A DNA stretch of 64,000 bases from Bacteroidota bacterium (lineage in GTDB: Bacteria; Bacteroidota; Bacteroidia; Palsa-948): assembly GCA_016195025.1 (NCBI GenBank), contig JACQAL010000077.1, positions 1 to 64,000 of the forward strand. The letters are read 5' to 3'. The translations under genes and the position numbers were made by a program. The notes beneath the pieces were generated by a model. It ran no database searches, had not been told where the DNA came from, and worked only from the letters and a program-made list of their open reading frames with translations. Of this stretch, positions 16,471 through 26,121 are shown one piece after another (position 1 is the stretch's first letter; every line of letters starts with the position of its first letter).

Positions 16471-17421
16471 ATGTTGAGCAGAAGATTCATTCGCATTAAA
16501 GTCATGCAGGCATTGTATGCCTTTTTCCATTCTGAAGACCGCGAAAAAGCCAAGTATGAAAAAGAAATGTTTCAGAGTTTTGAAAAAACATATGACCTCT
16601 ATCTTCTTCTTCTTCTTTTGCTGATTGAAATCCGTGAGCAGGGCAGAAATCTAATTGCCATCCGAAAAACAAAACATCTTCCTTCTCCCGAAGACTTACG
16701 TGCGAATACAAAATTTATTGACAATAAAATCTTCAGCATTCTTTCCATTAACCGCCAGCTTGCGGCTGAATCTAAAAAGAGAAATATTTCATGGGAGAAT
16801 GACAAAGACATGGCGCGGAAATTATTTTCTAAAATTCAGGAGAGTTCGGCATATAAATCCTACATGAGCAATTCCGAAAGAAGTTTCAAGAATGATAAAA
16901 AATTTCTCAGCGAAATTTATATTGAAACCATTGCACCTGATGAATTGCTCCAGTTTTTCTTCGAGGAAAAAAATATTCACTGGGCGGATGATATTGATTT
17001 TGTGAATTCACTTGTGCTGAAAACGATTGCTTACATTCCCGAATCGGCTTCGGACAATATGCCTCTGGCACATTTATATAAGGACGAAAAGGAAGACAAA
17101 AAATATGCAAAGGAACTTTTTGAAGAAGTAATTACTCATAGCGCAGAAGAAGAAAAAATGATTCAGTCGAAAACCGAAAACTGGGAACTCGAACGGATTG
17201 CATTTATGGATGTGCTCCTGATGAAACTTGCAATAACTGAATTTTTATTTTTTCCTACTATTCCTGTAAAAGTTTCTTTGAATGAATACATCGAACTTGC
17301 AAAACAATACAGCACGCCAAAGAGCAGCGTGTTTGTGAATGGAATATTAGATAAGCTTCTTGCCGAATTTAAAAAAGACGGACGATTGCAAAAACAAGGG
17401 CGAGGACTCGTTGAGAATTAA
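16471..17421 (+). CDS. nusB: NusB antitermination factor, Bacteroidota long form
   Basis: A 316-residue protein, about twice the E. coli size, as usual in this phylum. It opens with LSRRFIRIKVMQALYAFFHS, has a charged helical N-terminal extension, and ends with the conserved NusB helices (FMDVLLMKLAITEFLFFPTIPVKV core, then EYIELAKQYSTPKSSVFVNGILDKL). With NusE it binds boxA RNA to support antitermination of rRNA operons. It heads the run nusB-DUF1573-yajC-YbbR-coaE. Confidence 0.92.
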   Translation: MLSRRFIRIKVMQALYAFFHSEDREKAKYEKEMFQSFEKTYDLYLLLLLLLIEIREQGRNLIAIRKTKHLPSPEDLRANTKFIDNKIFSILSINRQLAAESKKRNISWENDKDMARKLFSKIQESSAYKSYMSNSERSFKNDKKFLSEIYIETIAPDELLQFFFEEKNIHWADDIDFVNSLVLKTIAYIPESASDNMPLAHLYKDEKEDKKYAKELFEEVITHSAEEEKMIQSKTENWELERIAFMDVLLMKLAITEFLFFPTIPVKVSLNEYIELAKQYSTPKSSVFVNGILDKLLAEFKKDGRLQKQGRGLVEN

Positions 17422-17460
17422 AAATTTAAAATTAGAAATTAAAAAGTATTTTTGTTTTCA

Positions 17461-17934
17461 ATGCAAAATATATTCTCTTATACCATATACCTTATATCCT
17501 TATTCCTTTTCCTTTCCTGCGGACAAAAGCAAACCACCACTACTGATATGGTTAACATTCCCGCAAGTGCAGAGGAAGGAGTGAATAAAGATAAACTTCC
17601 CGCTATGAAATTCGAGGAAGAAGTTTTTGATTTCGGAACCATTACGCAGGGAGAAAAAGTTATGCACGATTTCAAATTTAAAAATGAAGGAGCGAGTGAT
17701 TTAATAATTTCAAACGCATATGGAAGCTGCGGTTGTACTGTTCCTGAAGTTCCGAAGAAACCGGTTCCATCCGGAGAGAAAAATATTATCCGCGTAACTT
17801 TCGACAGCGATGGAAAAACCGGAATGGTGACGAAAGAAGTTACGATTCTTACTAATTGCATTCCGAATAAACAAGTAATAAAAATAAAAGCAAATATTTT
17901 TGTGCCTGAAACTAAAAACCCAGTAAAACAATAA
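17461..17934 (+). CDS. DUF1573 lipoprotein
   Basis: A 157-residue exported lipoprotein: the signal peptide ends at the lipobox LFLSC (Cys at about residue 18), with a Gln/Thr-rich linker after it. One immunoglobulin-like DUF1573 domain follows, with DFGTITQGEKVMHDFKFKN, SCGCTVPEVP and VTKEVTILTN. The cellular role of the family is unknown. The ATG at 17461 is preferred over a TTG 9 bp upstream. Conserved neighbour of nusB and yajC. Confidence 0.88.
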   Translation: MQNIFSYTIYLISLFLFLSCGQKQTTTTDMVNIPASAEEGVNKDKLPAMKFEEEVFDFGTITQGEKVMHDFKFKNEGASDLIISNAYGSCGCTVPEVPKKPVPSGEKNIIRVTFDSDGKTGMVTKEVTILTNCIPNKQVIKIKANIFVPETKNPVKQ

Positions 17935-17938
17935 TCCC

Positions 17939-18274
17939 ATGAATTTATCTTCTATTTTTTTAATGCTTGGCGGACAAGACGGGCAAGGCAGTGGAATGAC
18001 CAGCATAATTTTTCTTATTCTCATTTTCGGAGTGTTCTGGCTTTTCATGATTCGTCCGCAAATGAAAAAACAAAAAGACCAGCAAAAGTTTCGTGAAGCA
18101 ATTGGCAAAGGCGATAAAATTATAACCATAGGCGGAGTTCACGGAAAAATTGTGGAAGTGCAGGATACAACTTTTATCATTGAAGTGGAAGGCCAAAACC
18201 GCTTGAAGATTGAAAAGAGCGCGGTGTCTATGGAATCTTCGCAAGCGATGAACAAAGACAAAGAGAAAAAATAA
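17939..18274 (+). CDS. yajC: Preprotein translocase accessory subunit YajC
   Basis: A 111-residue single-pass inner-membrane protein associated with SecDF. One membrane helix (IIFLILIFGVFWLFMI) is followed by RPQMKKQKDQQKF and the small beta domain GDKIITIGGVHGKIVEVQD. The length and motif pattern are typical. It starts 4 bp after the DUF1573 stop. Confidence 0.95.
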   Translation: MNLSSIFLMLGGQDGQGSGMTSIIFLILIFGVFWLFMIRPQMKKQKDQQKFREAIGKGDKIITIGGVHGKIVEVQDTTFIIEVEGQNRLKIEKSAVSMESSQAMNKDKEKK

Positions 18275-18279
18275 TCGTC

Positions 18280-18708
18280 TTGAAACGGACCGAAATATTA
18301 AAATTTTTTCATCAGCGGCAGGAAATTCATCTTAACAAAAAAGTTTTTGTATTCATTGTCTGCCTTATTATTTCTTTTTTCACATGGATGCAACTCAATC
18401 TTTCTAAGGAGCACACCGATATTCTTCCCGTGCGGATTAACTATGTGAATCTTCCGCAGAAAAAATTCGGAACAACTATTCTTCTCGATACGCTCCTCGT
18501 GGAAGTAGAATCCAACGGGTGGGGGCTTTGGAAATATGAAATGAAAGATATTCCGATTGATTTCAAAAAACTGAAGCACGATGAATCCGGAGTTTATTAT
18601 TTCCTTCCGAATAATTTTGCAAAGACAATTGCAAAACAGATGGGAGAAAATTTCAAAGTGCTTCGGGCAACAATTGATACTGTGCAAATCAATCCCCGCA
18701 ACAAATGA
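18280..18708 (+). CDS. YbbR/CdaR-like membrane-anchored protein
   Basis: A 142-residue protein starting at TTG. A short cytosolic N-terminus and one membrane helix (KKVFVFIVCLIISFFTWMQ) are followed by about 100 residues resembling a single YbbR repeat (LPVRINYVNLP, VEVESNGWGLWKY). Firmicute CdaR, with four such repeats, regulates a c-di-AMP cyclase, but the role here is unknown. Its stop overlaps the coaE start by 4 bp, so translation is coupled. Confidence 0.78.
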   Translation: MKRTEILKFFHQRQEIHLNKKVFVFIVCLIISFFTWMQLNLSKEHTDILPVRINYVNLPQKKFGTTILLDTLLVEVESNGWGLWKYEMKDIPIDFKKLKHDESGVYYFLPNNFAKTIAKQMGENFKVLRATIDTVQINPRNK

Positions 18709-19286
18709 AAATAGTTGGAGTAACCGGAGGAATCGGCAGCGGCAAGACAACCGTTTGTAAAATTTTTGAACTGCTCGGCATTCCGGTTTTTTATGCGGAC
18801 GATGAAGCAAAAAAATTATATGATGAGAAAAAAATAATTTTGAAAGTGGTGAAACTATTCGGCAAAAAAATTCTTTCAGGAAAAAAAGTTGACAAGAAAA
18901 AACTTTCGGCAATTGTTTTCAATCACAAATCATCTCTCGCAAAACTGAATGCAATCATTCATCCCGATGTGAAACGAAAATTCGAAGCATGGAAGAAGAA
19001 ACAAAAGGGAGCAAAATATGCAATTAAAGAAGCAGCAATTATGATCGAAAGCAATGCTTATAAAGATGTGGATTATTTAGTTTCTATAACTGCTAATAAA
19101 TCGCTGAGAATAAATAGAATTATTAATAGAGATAAAATAGATAAAATAGAAATTGAAAAACGAATCAGTGAACAGATTTCTGACAAAGAACGCGCAAAAT
19201 ATTCCGATGCAATTATTATTAATGATGGCAAACATTCTTTGATTAAACAAGCGCTGAAAATCCATCGGCAAATTCTTTCAAAATAA
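18705..19286 (+). CDS. coaE: Dephospho-CoA kinase
   Basis: A 193-residue P-loop kinase that phosphorylates the 3'-OH of dephospho-CoA, the last step in CoA synthesis. Walker A is GVTGGIGSGKTTV at residues 5-17. GIPVFYADDEAKKLY and AIIHPDVKRKFEAW mark the substrate-binding and lid regions. Normal size. Final gene of the nusB run. Confidence 0.95.
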   Translation: MKIVGVTGGIGSGKTTVCKIFELLGIPVFYADDEAKKLYDEKKIILKVVKLFGKKILSGKKVDKKKLSAIVFNHKSSLAKLNAIIHPDVKRKFEAWKKKQKGAKYAIKEAAIMIESNAYKDVDYLVSITANKSLRINRIINRDKIDKIEIEKRISEQISDKERAKYSDAIIINDGKHSLIKQALKIHRQILSK

Positions 19287-19312
19287 TTTTTATTTCCTTT
19301 TCAAATTTGTTC

Positions 19313-19320
19313 TACTTTTG
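19313..19320 (+). promoter_or_regulatory. -7 element TACTTTTG upstream of the DUF4190 gene
   Basis: Matches TAnnTTTG, 21 bases before the ATG at 19342. Confidence 0.45.
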
Positions 19321-19341
19321 ACAAACTAAAATATATTTTTC

Positions 19342-19710
19342 ATGGAACAATCTCAACAACCCCCGATTCCGCAAACTCCCATCGGCATGCAGCCGGCTTT
19401 ACCGAATGCAACTGCCGCACTTGTACTCGGAATTATTTCCATTCCCACTTGTTTTTGTTACGGTATTATTGGAATGGCTTGCGGAATCATCGCTATTATT
19501 CTTGGAAGCAAAGCAATAAAACTTTTCAAGGAAAATCCCGGAGTGTACAATCCTTCGTCCTTTAACAATGCAAACGCGGGAAGAATCTGTGGAATAATAG
19601 GAACGATTTTATCTGCATTATACCTGGTTTTTATAATTGTTTATTTTATTCTTGTCGGCTCGTTTATCGGAAGCATTCTGTCCAGTTCATCCTGGGAAAA
19701 AATGCATTAA
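19342..19710 (+). CDS. DUF4190-type small membrane protein
   Basis: A 122-residue protein with a Pro/Gln-rich N-terminal tail of about 25 residues, then two hydrophobic blocks (about 30-58 and 80-113). Marks of the DUF4190/CCC-motif group are GIISIPTCFCYGIIGMACGI and GSKAIKLFKENPGVYN, with N/G-A-G starting the second block. Function unknown. In Bacteroidota it is commonly followed by a DUF2752 gene, as here. Confidence 0.85.
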   Translation: MEQSQQPPIPQTPIGMQPALPNATAALVLGIISIPTCFCYGIIGMACGIIAIILGSKAIKLFKENPGVYNPSSFNNANAGRICGIIGTILSALYLVFIIVYFILVGSFIGSILSSSSWEKMH

Positions 19711-19716
19711 AATATT

Positions 19717-20013
19717 TTGGAAACATTAATTCGCTGGTTAGAATCACATCCGATACATTGTTTTTATAAATCCGTTTTCGGAATTGAATGCCCGGGCTGC
19801 GGTGCACAGAGGGCATTTATTTTTTTGCTGAAAGGAAATTTTTCAGAATCATTTTCAACGTATCCTCCGTTACTTTTTTTTCTCTCATTGATTTTTTTTC
19901 TCTCGCTGCATTTGGTTTTTAAATTCCGAAACGGAGGAACGTATCTCCTATATGGATTTATTTTTACCGCATTAATTGTATTGACTAACTTTATAGTAAA
20001 GTTATTTTCGTAA
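19717..20013 (+). CDS. DUF2752 membrane protein
   Basis: A 98-residue protein starting at TTG, 6 bp after the DUF4190 gene. The CPGCGAQRAF motif near residue 26 identifies DUF2752. A short amphipathic N-terminus and two hydrophobic segments follow. Function unknown; pairing with DUF4190 proteins suggests a shared membrane role. Confidence 0.82.
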   Translation: METLIRWLESHPIHCFYKSVFGIECPGCGAQRAFIFLLKGNFSESFSTYPPLLFFLSLIFFLSLHLVFKFRNGGTYLLYGFIFTALIVLTNFIVKLFS

Positions 20014-20040
20014 TTCGACCATTCGTAATTAGTAGCAGCA

Positions 20041-21567
20041 ATGAAAATTTTATCCTCAGAAGAAATAAGAAAGGCAGACGCTTATACCATCAAGCATGAG
20101 TTAATAAAATCAATTAACCTGATGGAGAGGGCGGCAAAAGAATGTGTGCGGTGGTTAATCAATTCTTCTGTTCGAAAGGAAGACATCAAGATTTTTTGCG
20201 GATTGGGAAACAATGGAGGAGACGGATTAGCGATTGCACGTTTGCTCGCAACCCAATGTTATATGGTGGAGATTTATATTGTTCGCTATGCAGATAAATG
20301 TTCAGAAGATTTTTTGAGTAATGAAAAGCGGCTGAAGAATAAAAAGAGGATTAAGGTTCATAACATCACTTCTGCAAAACAACTTCAGTCAATAATCATT
20401 AATCAATCATCAATACTCATTGATGCCGTCTTTGGTTCGGGCTTAAATAAGCCGGTGGAAGGATTGGCAAAGGAGGCAATTAACTTTATCAATCAGTCAA
20501 AATGTTTTGTTGTATCTATAGATATTCCTTCGGGATTATTTTTGGAGGAGAACAAATATGACAAAGATAGTGCTGTTGTTCGCGCAAATCATACCCTCAC
20601 TTTCCATGTTCCAAAAATGGCTTTCATGTTTCATGAGAGTGAAAAGTATGTAGGAGATTTTTCCATTCTGAATATCGGATTGAATGAAGCATTTATTTCA
20701 TCCCTTCCTTCAAAAAATTATTTCGCAACCATTGAGGATGTTCGAAAAATTCTCACGCCACGAAATAAATTTTCTCATAAAGGAACGTTTGGTCATGCAC
20801 TGATTGTTTCGGGAAGTTACGGCAAGATGGGTGCGTGTGTTCTTGCAAGCCGCGCCAGCATTTCTTCGGGTGCAGGATTGGTTACAGCCCATATTCCCAA
20901 ATGCGGCTATGAAATTTTACAGACAGCAAATCCAGAAGTAATGGTTGAAGTGGATTCTTCGGAGAAAATTATTTCTGATACCTTTCATCCGGAAAAATAT
21001 AATGCCATCGGAATTGGTCCGGGAATCGGAACAGAAAAAGAAACTCAAAGCGCGTTGAAAGTTCTCATTCAAAATTCAAAAGTCCCTTTAGTGCTTGATG
21101 CCGATGCGCTGAATATTCTTTCCGAAAACAAAACTTGGATTTCTTTTCTTCCGAAAAATTCCATTCTTACTCCGCATCCCGGAGAATTAAAAAGATTAAT
21201 CGGAGAAAGTGAAAATGATTTTCAAAATTTACAAAAGCAAAAAGAATTTTCAATCAAGCATGGAGTTTATGTAGTGCTGAAGCGCGCTTATACTTGCATT
21301 ACTTGCCCCGATGGAGAAGTTTATTTTAATTCTCCCGGAAATCCGGGAATGGCAACAGCAGGCAGCGGAGATGTTCTCACAGGAATAATTACCGGATTGC
21401 TCGCACAAGGTTACGATTCAAAACAGGCAAGTGTGCTCGGAGTTTATTTGCACGGGCTTGCAGGAGATATTGCTGCCGAAAATCTCAGTGAAGAAAGTTT
21501 GATTGCACGGCACATTATAGAATTTCTTGGAGAAGCGTTTAAGAAAATAAAAAGTTCTCCTAATTAA
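20041..21567 (+). CDS. nnr: Bifunctional NAD(P)HX epimerase / ADP-dependent dehydratase
   Basis: A 508-residue repair enzyme for hydrated NAD(P)H. The N-terminal YjeF_N epimerase domain (about 1-215) has [19 protein letters not shown] and [15 protein letters not shown]. The C-terminal YjeF-type kinase-like dehydratase (about 235-505) has [25 protein letters not shown] and [18 protein letters not shown]. Length typical of the fused form. Convergent with korB, whose 3' end it overlaps by 8 bp. Confidence 0.93.
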   Translation: MKILSSEEIRKADAYTIKHELIKSINLMERAAKECVRWLINSSVRKEDIKIFCGLGNNGGDGLAIARLLATQCYMVEIYIVRYADKCSEDFLSNEKRLKNKKRIKVHNITSAKQLQSIIINQSSILIDAVFGSGLNKPVEGLAKEAINFINQSKCFVVSIDIPSGLFLEENKYDKDSAVVRANHTLTFHVPKMAFMFHESEKYVGDFSILNIGLNEAFISSLPSKNYFATIEDVRKILTPRNKFSHKGTFGHALIVSGSYGKMGACVLASRASISSGAGLVTAHIPKCGYEILQTANPEVMVEVDSSEKIISDTFHPEKYNAIGIGPGIGTEKETQSALKVLIQNSKVPLVLDADALNILSENKTWISFLPKNSILTPHPGELKRLIGESENDFQNLQKQKEFSIKHGVYVVLKRAYTCITCPDGEVYFNSPGNPGMATAGSGDVLTGIITGLLAQGYDSKQASVLGVYLHGLAGDIAAENLSEESLIARHIIEFLGEAFKKIKSSPN

Positions 21568-22597
21568 TAGTCCACGTTTCTCTTCCGCGCAGCAGCGCAT
21601 CCAAATCACCTTCGCCTTTTGCTTTTTTTGTTTCTGCAATTTGATTTGCCATTGCTTCTTCGTAAGTGGGTTTATTTTCTATATAGAAAATTCCAAACGG
21701 GCGTGGCAGATGTCCTTCTTTCTTGGGGTTATCAAAGAAACGTGTGAGCAATGTTGCTTTCATTCCATCGCGCTCATCGTGAATCCATAAATCATTGGGC
21801 GAAACATCGGCAACATTTACAATCACGGGTTTGAAACCATCCAACTTAATTCCTTTTTCATTATTTATTCCAAAGATGAGCGGCTTGCCGTGCTCCATGA
21901 AAAGTGTTTCTTCTTTCTTACTTGCTTTCTCGGTGAAAATTTCAAAAGCACCATCGTTAAACACATTGCAGTTCTGATATATTTCCACGAAAGAAGTTCC
22001 TTTATGTTCGTGTGCTCTTTTTAAAATTGTTCGCTGATGAATCGGGTCTCTGTCCATCGTTCTCGCAATGAAAGTTCCTCCTGCGCCAAGAACTAACGCG
22101 AGCGGATTGAACGGATGGTCAATGGAACCGAACGGAGTTGACTTTGTAATATGCCCTTCGTGCGAAGTGGGGGAGTACTGTCCTTTCGTGAGCCCGTAAA
22201 TTTCATTGTTGAAGAGAAGAATGTTCACATTAATATTTCTTCTCAGAATATGAATGGTGTGGTTTCCTCCTATGGAAAGCCCATCGCCATCGCCTGTAAC
22301 CACCCACACAGAAAGTTCGGGGCGTGTTGTTTTCAAACCGGAAGCGATTGCTGCCGCGCGCCCGTGAATGCCGTGCAGTCCGTAAGTTTCCATGTAATAT
22401 GGAAAACGCGATGAGCAGCCAATGCCCGCAACGAACGCGATGTTCTCTCGTGGAATTCCCAAATCAGGCATGATGGTTTGAACCTGCTTGAGAATGGAAT
22501 AATCTCCGCAGCCGGGGCACCAGCGCACTTCCTGGTCGCTGGTGAAATCTTTTGCGGTGGGTTTTGCAGATGGCGTTGGTGCTGTTTCTGTGCTCAT
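21560..22597 (-). CDS. korB: 2-oxoacid:ferredoxin oxidoreductase beta subunit
   Basis: A 345-residue thiamine-diphosphate subunit. [11 protein letters not shown] is near residue 28; the ThDP/Mg motif [12 protein letters not shown] is at about 102, followed by [25 protein letters not shown] and the length fit the 2-oxoglutarate-type KorB of Bacteroidota. It catalyses oxidative decarboxylation of 2-oxoglutarate or a related 2-oxoacid with reduced ferredoxin as product. The partner korA lies upstream, but a secreted-protein gene is interposed, with only 5 bp between that gene's stop and this start. Confidence 0.92.
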   Translation of the reverse strand: MSTETAPTPSAKPTAKDFTSDQEVRWCPGCGDYSILKQVQTIMPDLGIPRENIAFVAGIGCSSRFPYYMETYGLHGIHGRAAAIASGLKTTRPELSVWVVTGDGDGLSIGGNHTIHILRRNINVNILLFNNEIYGLTKGQYSPTSHEGHITKSTPFGSIDHPFNPLALVLGAGGTFIARTMDRDPIHQRTILKRAHEHKGTSFVEIYQNCNVFNDGAFEIFTEKASKKEETLFMEHGKPLIFGINNEKGIKLDGFKPVIVNVADVSPNDLWIHDERDGMKATLLTRFFDNPKKEGHLPRPFGIFYIENKPTYEEAMANQIAETKKAKGEGDLDALLRGRETWTIN

Positions 22598-22602
22598 ATA
22601 AA

Positions 22603-24048
22603 TTATTTATTCACAATTAATTTTTTCGTAATTATTTTTCCGTTTGAATTCATTCTCACAAAATAAATTCCTTCTTCTTTTAAATTCAACACTTCTGTTT
22701 TAGCGTTTGGTTTTTCTGAAATTATTTTTTCTCCTACTGCATTATACACTTCTACATTTTCAACATTGAACAATGAACTCTGAATTGTAAATTCCCAGCT
22801 GGATGGATTCGGATAAACAGAAATTGTATTATCAATATGCAGCGATGGAACAGAGGTGGTGAGCGGCTGCGATTTAAAATGCATTTCATCTAACTTTAAA
22901 TCAGAGCCGACAAACGAAACCGCGCTGTCTTGCCAGCTGGATGACTGCGCGTTTATGGATACTGTATCGGGAACGAAAGGAAGATTGTAGGGGATTTCCA
23001 CATATTTATATACGGAAGATGAGTTAAGCAAAATACCATTATTCCATTGCTGCGTGGTGTTTCTGAAGTTTACGTTTATCTGTGCAGTGTCCATTCCCAT
23101 TGGAATATATTTATACCAGAAGCAAAGCGTGTCAAACTGATTAGAGAAAGGATACCCTCCGTAAGCAATACAGGGAGCGGGCGGAGGCAGCGGGCAATTC
23201 ATTCCGCCATTGTTGATTTGTGCCGATTGCGCAGCAGGATTTCCGTTTCTATCGCCAAGGAAAGTTTTTAATTCCACTGCGTAATTGCCTGCAACTTTAT
23301 CGGTGGTTTGCATTACTCCCTGTGCTTCCCATGGATTAACAAGCCAGTTGTCCAGCCGTATCATATTCTGTGTCGTCCAGTTTTCAAAATCACCGTTGAA
23401 GAGTGCTGGCTGGCTGGAAACTCCTGTAAACGAAACGCTGTCTATCTGCAGCATGCTGCCGTTCCTCTGCAAATTATTATTTGTAAAATCGCTCGAACCG
23501 GCAGCAAATATTACCGTGTCGGGAGTTGAAGGAAGAGGCGGGTTGAAAGTATATGAAAACATAGTATAGGTACTATGCGTTCCGTAAAAAGAATAAAGAT
23601 AAATACTCGTATCCACGCCCGAATGTTTGAACATAACTAAAATTCGCCCTGTATCTGGCGATGCTATGGATGATTTATAATATCCGCGTATGCCGGTCGG
23701 CTTTTGGTTATAAGCAAACCCTCCGTACCAGGCAGGCGGACCATTTTTATTGCCGCCTTGATTCGGATTTGTGTTGATGAAATATGCCATTAGCGTGTCT
23801 TTGGTGGCAGATACAGTAGTGGTAAGTTGAACCGCATAAGCGCCATGATAAAAATCGGTTGATTTAATTTCATTGTTCGGCAGGTTCTCATAAAATGTTT
23901 GCGGGTCGGAACATTCAACATAGTTCTGCGGAATGTCATACGTTCCAGTAGTCCAACTTTCAAAGTTTCCGTTGGGAATTGAACCTTGCGAAAATCCAAT
24001 TGTGCTGATTAATAAACCAGCAATTAATGTGTAGAAGTTGTTTTTCAT
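22603..24048 (-). CDS. Secreted protein with T9SS C-terminal sorting domain
   Basis: A 481-residue protein with a signal peptide ([15 protein letters not shown]) and two related N-terminal units beginning [13 protein letters not shown] and [17 protein letters not shown]-like beta modules that suggest carbohydrate or surface binding. The last 80 residues are a type A T9SS sorting domain: [45 protein letters not shown]. It should cross the outer membrane by T9SS and be attached to the surface or released. Its place between korA and korB is unexpected and is reported as a finding. Confidence 0.9.
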   Translation of the reverse strand: MKNNFYTLIAGLLISTIGFSQGSIPNGNFESWTTGTYDIPQNYVECSDPQTFYENLPNNEIKSTDFYHGAYAVQLTTTVSATKDTLMAYFINTNPNQGGNKNGPPAWYGGFAYNQKPTGIRGYYKSSIASPDTGRILVMFKHSGVDTSIYLYSFYGTHSTYTMFSYTFNPPLPSTPDTVIFAAGSSDFTNNNLQRNGSMLQIDSVSFTGVSSQPALFNGDFENWTTQNMIRLDNWLVNPWEAQGVMQTTDKVAGNYAVELKTFLGDRNGNPAAQSAQINNGGMNCPLPPPAPCIAYGGYPFSNQFDTLCFWYKYIPMGMDTAQINVNFRNTTQQWNNGILLNSSSVYKYVEIPYNLPFVPDTVSINAQSSSWQDSAVSFVGSDLKLDEMHFKSQPLTTSVPSLHIDNTISVYPNPSSWEFTIQSSLFNVENVEVYNAVGEKIISEKPNAKTEVLNLKEEGIYFVRMNSNGKIITKKLIVNK

Positions 24049-24107
24049 TTGATTTGTTTTAGATATGAATTAGCACTAATTGGCTAATTCGTGTGTATTT
24101 GTGTTAA

Positions 24108-26006
24108 TTAGTGTTTGTTGAGTTCTTGTATTTTATTTTTTAGTTCTCCTGCAGTAAAAGGCATTCCTTTGATTTTATTAAAGCCGATGGCATCAATCAA
24201 AAATTTATCGCGAATGATTTTTGAAAACTGCCCGTTGTTCATTTCAGGAATTAATACTTTGTCAAAATTTTTCAGAATGCTGCCTAAATTTTTCGGAAGC
24301 GGGCTCATGTATTTCACCTGCGCGTGCGATACTTCAATTCCATCGGCAATGCAATCTTTCACAGCAGTTTTTATTGAACCGTAAGTGGAACCCCATCCGA
24401 GAACAAGAATTTTTCCTTTCTCTTTTCCGTTGTCTAACTTTTGTTCAGGAATATAATCGGCAATCTTATCCACTTTCTCTTGTCTGAGTTTCACCATGAA
24501 CTCATGATTATCGGGGTCGTAAGAAATATTTCCGGTCTCGTGTTCTTTCTCAATTCCTCCAATGCGGTGCTCCAGTCCTTTTGTTCCGGGAATTGCCCAT
24601 GGGCGAGAAAGTTTTTCATCGCGTAAGTAAGGAAGAAATTTCTCAACCGGCCCAACGCCATTTTGCACTGTTGCATTTTTCTTGGTAGCAAAAGAAATTT
24701 TTATTTCCGGAAGGTCTTTTGCATTTGGAAAACGCCACGGTTCTGCACCGTTTGCAATATATCCATCGGAGAGAAACATTACAGGAATCATGTGCTCGAG
24801 CGCAATGCGGCATGCTTCAAATGCCATAGTAAAACAATCGGACGGAGAAGAAGCAGCAATCACGCAGAGCGGGCACTCGGAATTTCTTCCGTAGAGCGCC
24901 TGCATTAAATCGGCTTGTTCAGTTTTAGTAGGCAATCCGGTGGAAGGTCCTCCGCGCTGAACATCAATTACCACCAGCGGAAGTTCCAGCATTACTGCAA
25001 GCCCGACTGCTTCTGCTTTCAAAGCAATGCCGGGACCGGATGAACCCGTTACTCCTAAATTTCCTCCGAACGCTGCGCCAATGGCAGAGCACACGGCAGC
25101 AATTTCATCTTCCGCCTGAAAAGTTTTCACTCCAAAGTTTTTATGCTTGGCAAGTTCGTGAAGAATATCAGATGCAGGTGTAATCGGATATGTTCCATAA
25201 AATAAAGTGAGCCCTGATTTTTTCGAAGCGGCAATCAATCCCATTGCGGTTGCCTGGTTGCCCATGATGCTTCGGTAAATTCCCTTCGGCATGGGAGCGG
25301 CTTTCACTTCGTAGCGGGTTGTGAAAGTTTCTGTGGTTTCTCCGAAATTATATCCTGCTTTCAGAACTTTTGTATTCGTTTCAATTAGTTCGGGTTTCTT
25401 TTTGAATTGCTCTTTCAAAAAGTTGAGCGTTGGCTCCATCGAACGGTTATACATCCAAAGAAGAAAACCAAGCACGAACATATTTTTTGAGCGGTCAATG
25501 TCTTTCACGCCAAGTCCGGAACCTTCGAGACAGGCGCGCGTGAGTTTTGTAACATCAATATTGTAAACGGTGTATTTGCTGAGCGAATCATCCGTGAGCG
25601 GATTTGCTCCTTTGGGATAATGCGCGAGTTCAAGATTTTTTGCACCGAAGCCATCGGTATTCGCAATAATTATTCCGCCCTGCTTGAGCGCCTTGAGATT
25701 TGCTTTCAGCGCAGCAGCATTCATCACAACAAGAACATCGGCAGTGTCGCCTGCAGTATAAATATTCACACTTCCGAAATGCAATTGAAATCCTGAAACT
25801 CCTGCAAGCGTTCCCTGGGGCGCGCGGATTTCTGCGGGGAAGTTCGGAAAAGTGCTGATGTCATTTCCCGAAAGTGCGCTCGTGTTGGTGAACTGCGTTC
25901 CGGTTAACTGAATTCCATCGCCTGAGTCGCCCGCGAAAAGAATGACAACATTTTTTAATTCCTTGCTTTCAACTTTCTTTTTGAGTTCTGCTGTTTCTGC
26001 TGACAT
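24108..26006 (-). CDS. korA: 2-oxoacid:ferredoxin oxidoreductase alpha subunit (gamma-alpha fusion)
   Basis: A 632-residue subunit. Residues 20-200 are the gamma domain (FAGDSGDGIQLTGTQF) and 230 onward the pyrimidine-binding alpha domain (AASKKSGLTLFYGTYPITPAS, TGSSGPGIALKAEA, QRGGPSTGLPTKTEQADL). A C-terminal transketolase-like domain includes VLGWGSTYGSIK. It joins KorB in a ferredoxin-reducing 2-oxoacid oxidase. The gamma-alpha fusion is the standard arrangement for this enzyme in Bacteroidota. The 60 bp downstream contain an ACTAAT-rich repeat before the T9SS gene. Confidence 0.93.
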   Translation of the reverse strand: MSAETAELKKKVESKELKNVVILFAGDSGDGIQLTGTQFTNTSALSGNDISTFPNFPAEIRAPQGTLAGVSGFQLHFGSVNIYTAGDTADVLVVMNAAALKANLKALKQGGIIIANTDGFGAKNLELAHYPKGANPLTDDSLSKYTVYNIDVTKLTRACLEGSGLGVKDIDRSKNMFVLGFLLWMYNRSMEPTLNFLKEQFKKKPELIETNTKVLKAGYNFGETTETFTTRYEVKAAPMPKGIYRSIMGNQATAMGLIAASKKSGLTLFYGTYPITPASDILHELAKHKNFGVKTFQAEDEIAAVCSAIGAAFGGNLGVTGSSGPGIALKAEAVGLAVMLELPLVVIDVQRGGPSTGLPTKTEQADLMQALYGRNSECPLCVIAASSPSDCFTMAFEACRIALEHMIPVMFLSDGYIANGAEPWRFPNAKDLPEIKISFATKKNATVQNGVGPVEKFLPYLRDEKLSRPWAIPGTKGLEHRIGGIEKEHETGNISYDPDNHEFMVKLRQEKVDKIADYIPEQKLDNGKEKGKILVLGWGSTYGSIKTAVKDCIADGIEVSHAQVKYMSPLPKNLGSILKNFDKVLIPEMNNGQFSKIIRDKFLIDAIGFNKIKGMPFTAGELKNKIQELNKH

Positions 26007-26121
26007 ATATTTTATAATAAAAGATGGACGAAGTTAATAAAAAATTTGCCCCAATACTAAAAGGTGTTAAGAAAAAATGAAAAGAAGATAAATGATATTT
26101 TTGCTTTTAGGGAAGGAACTT

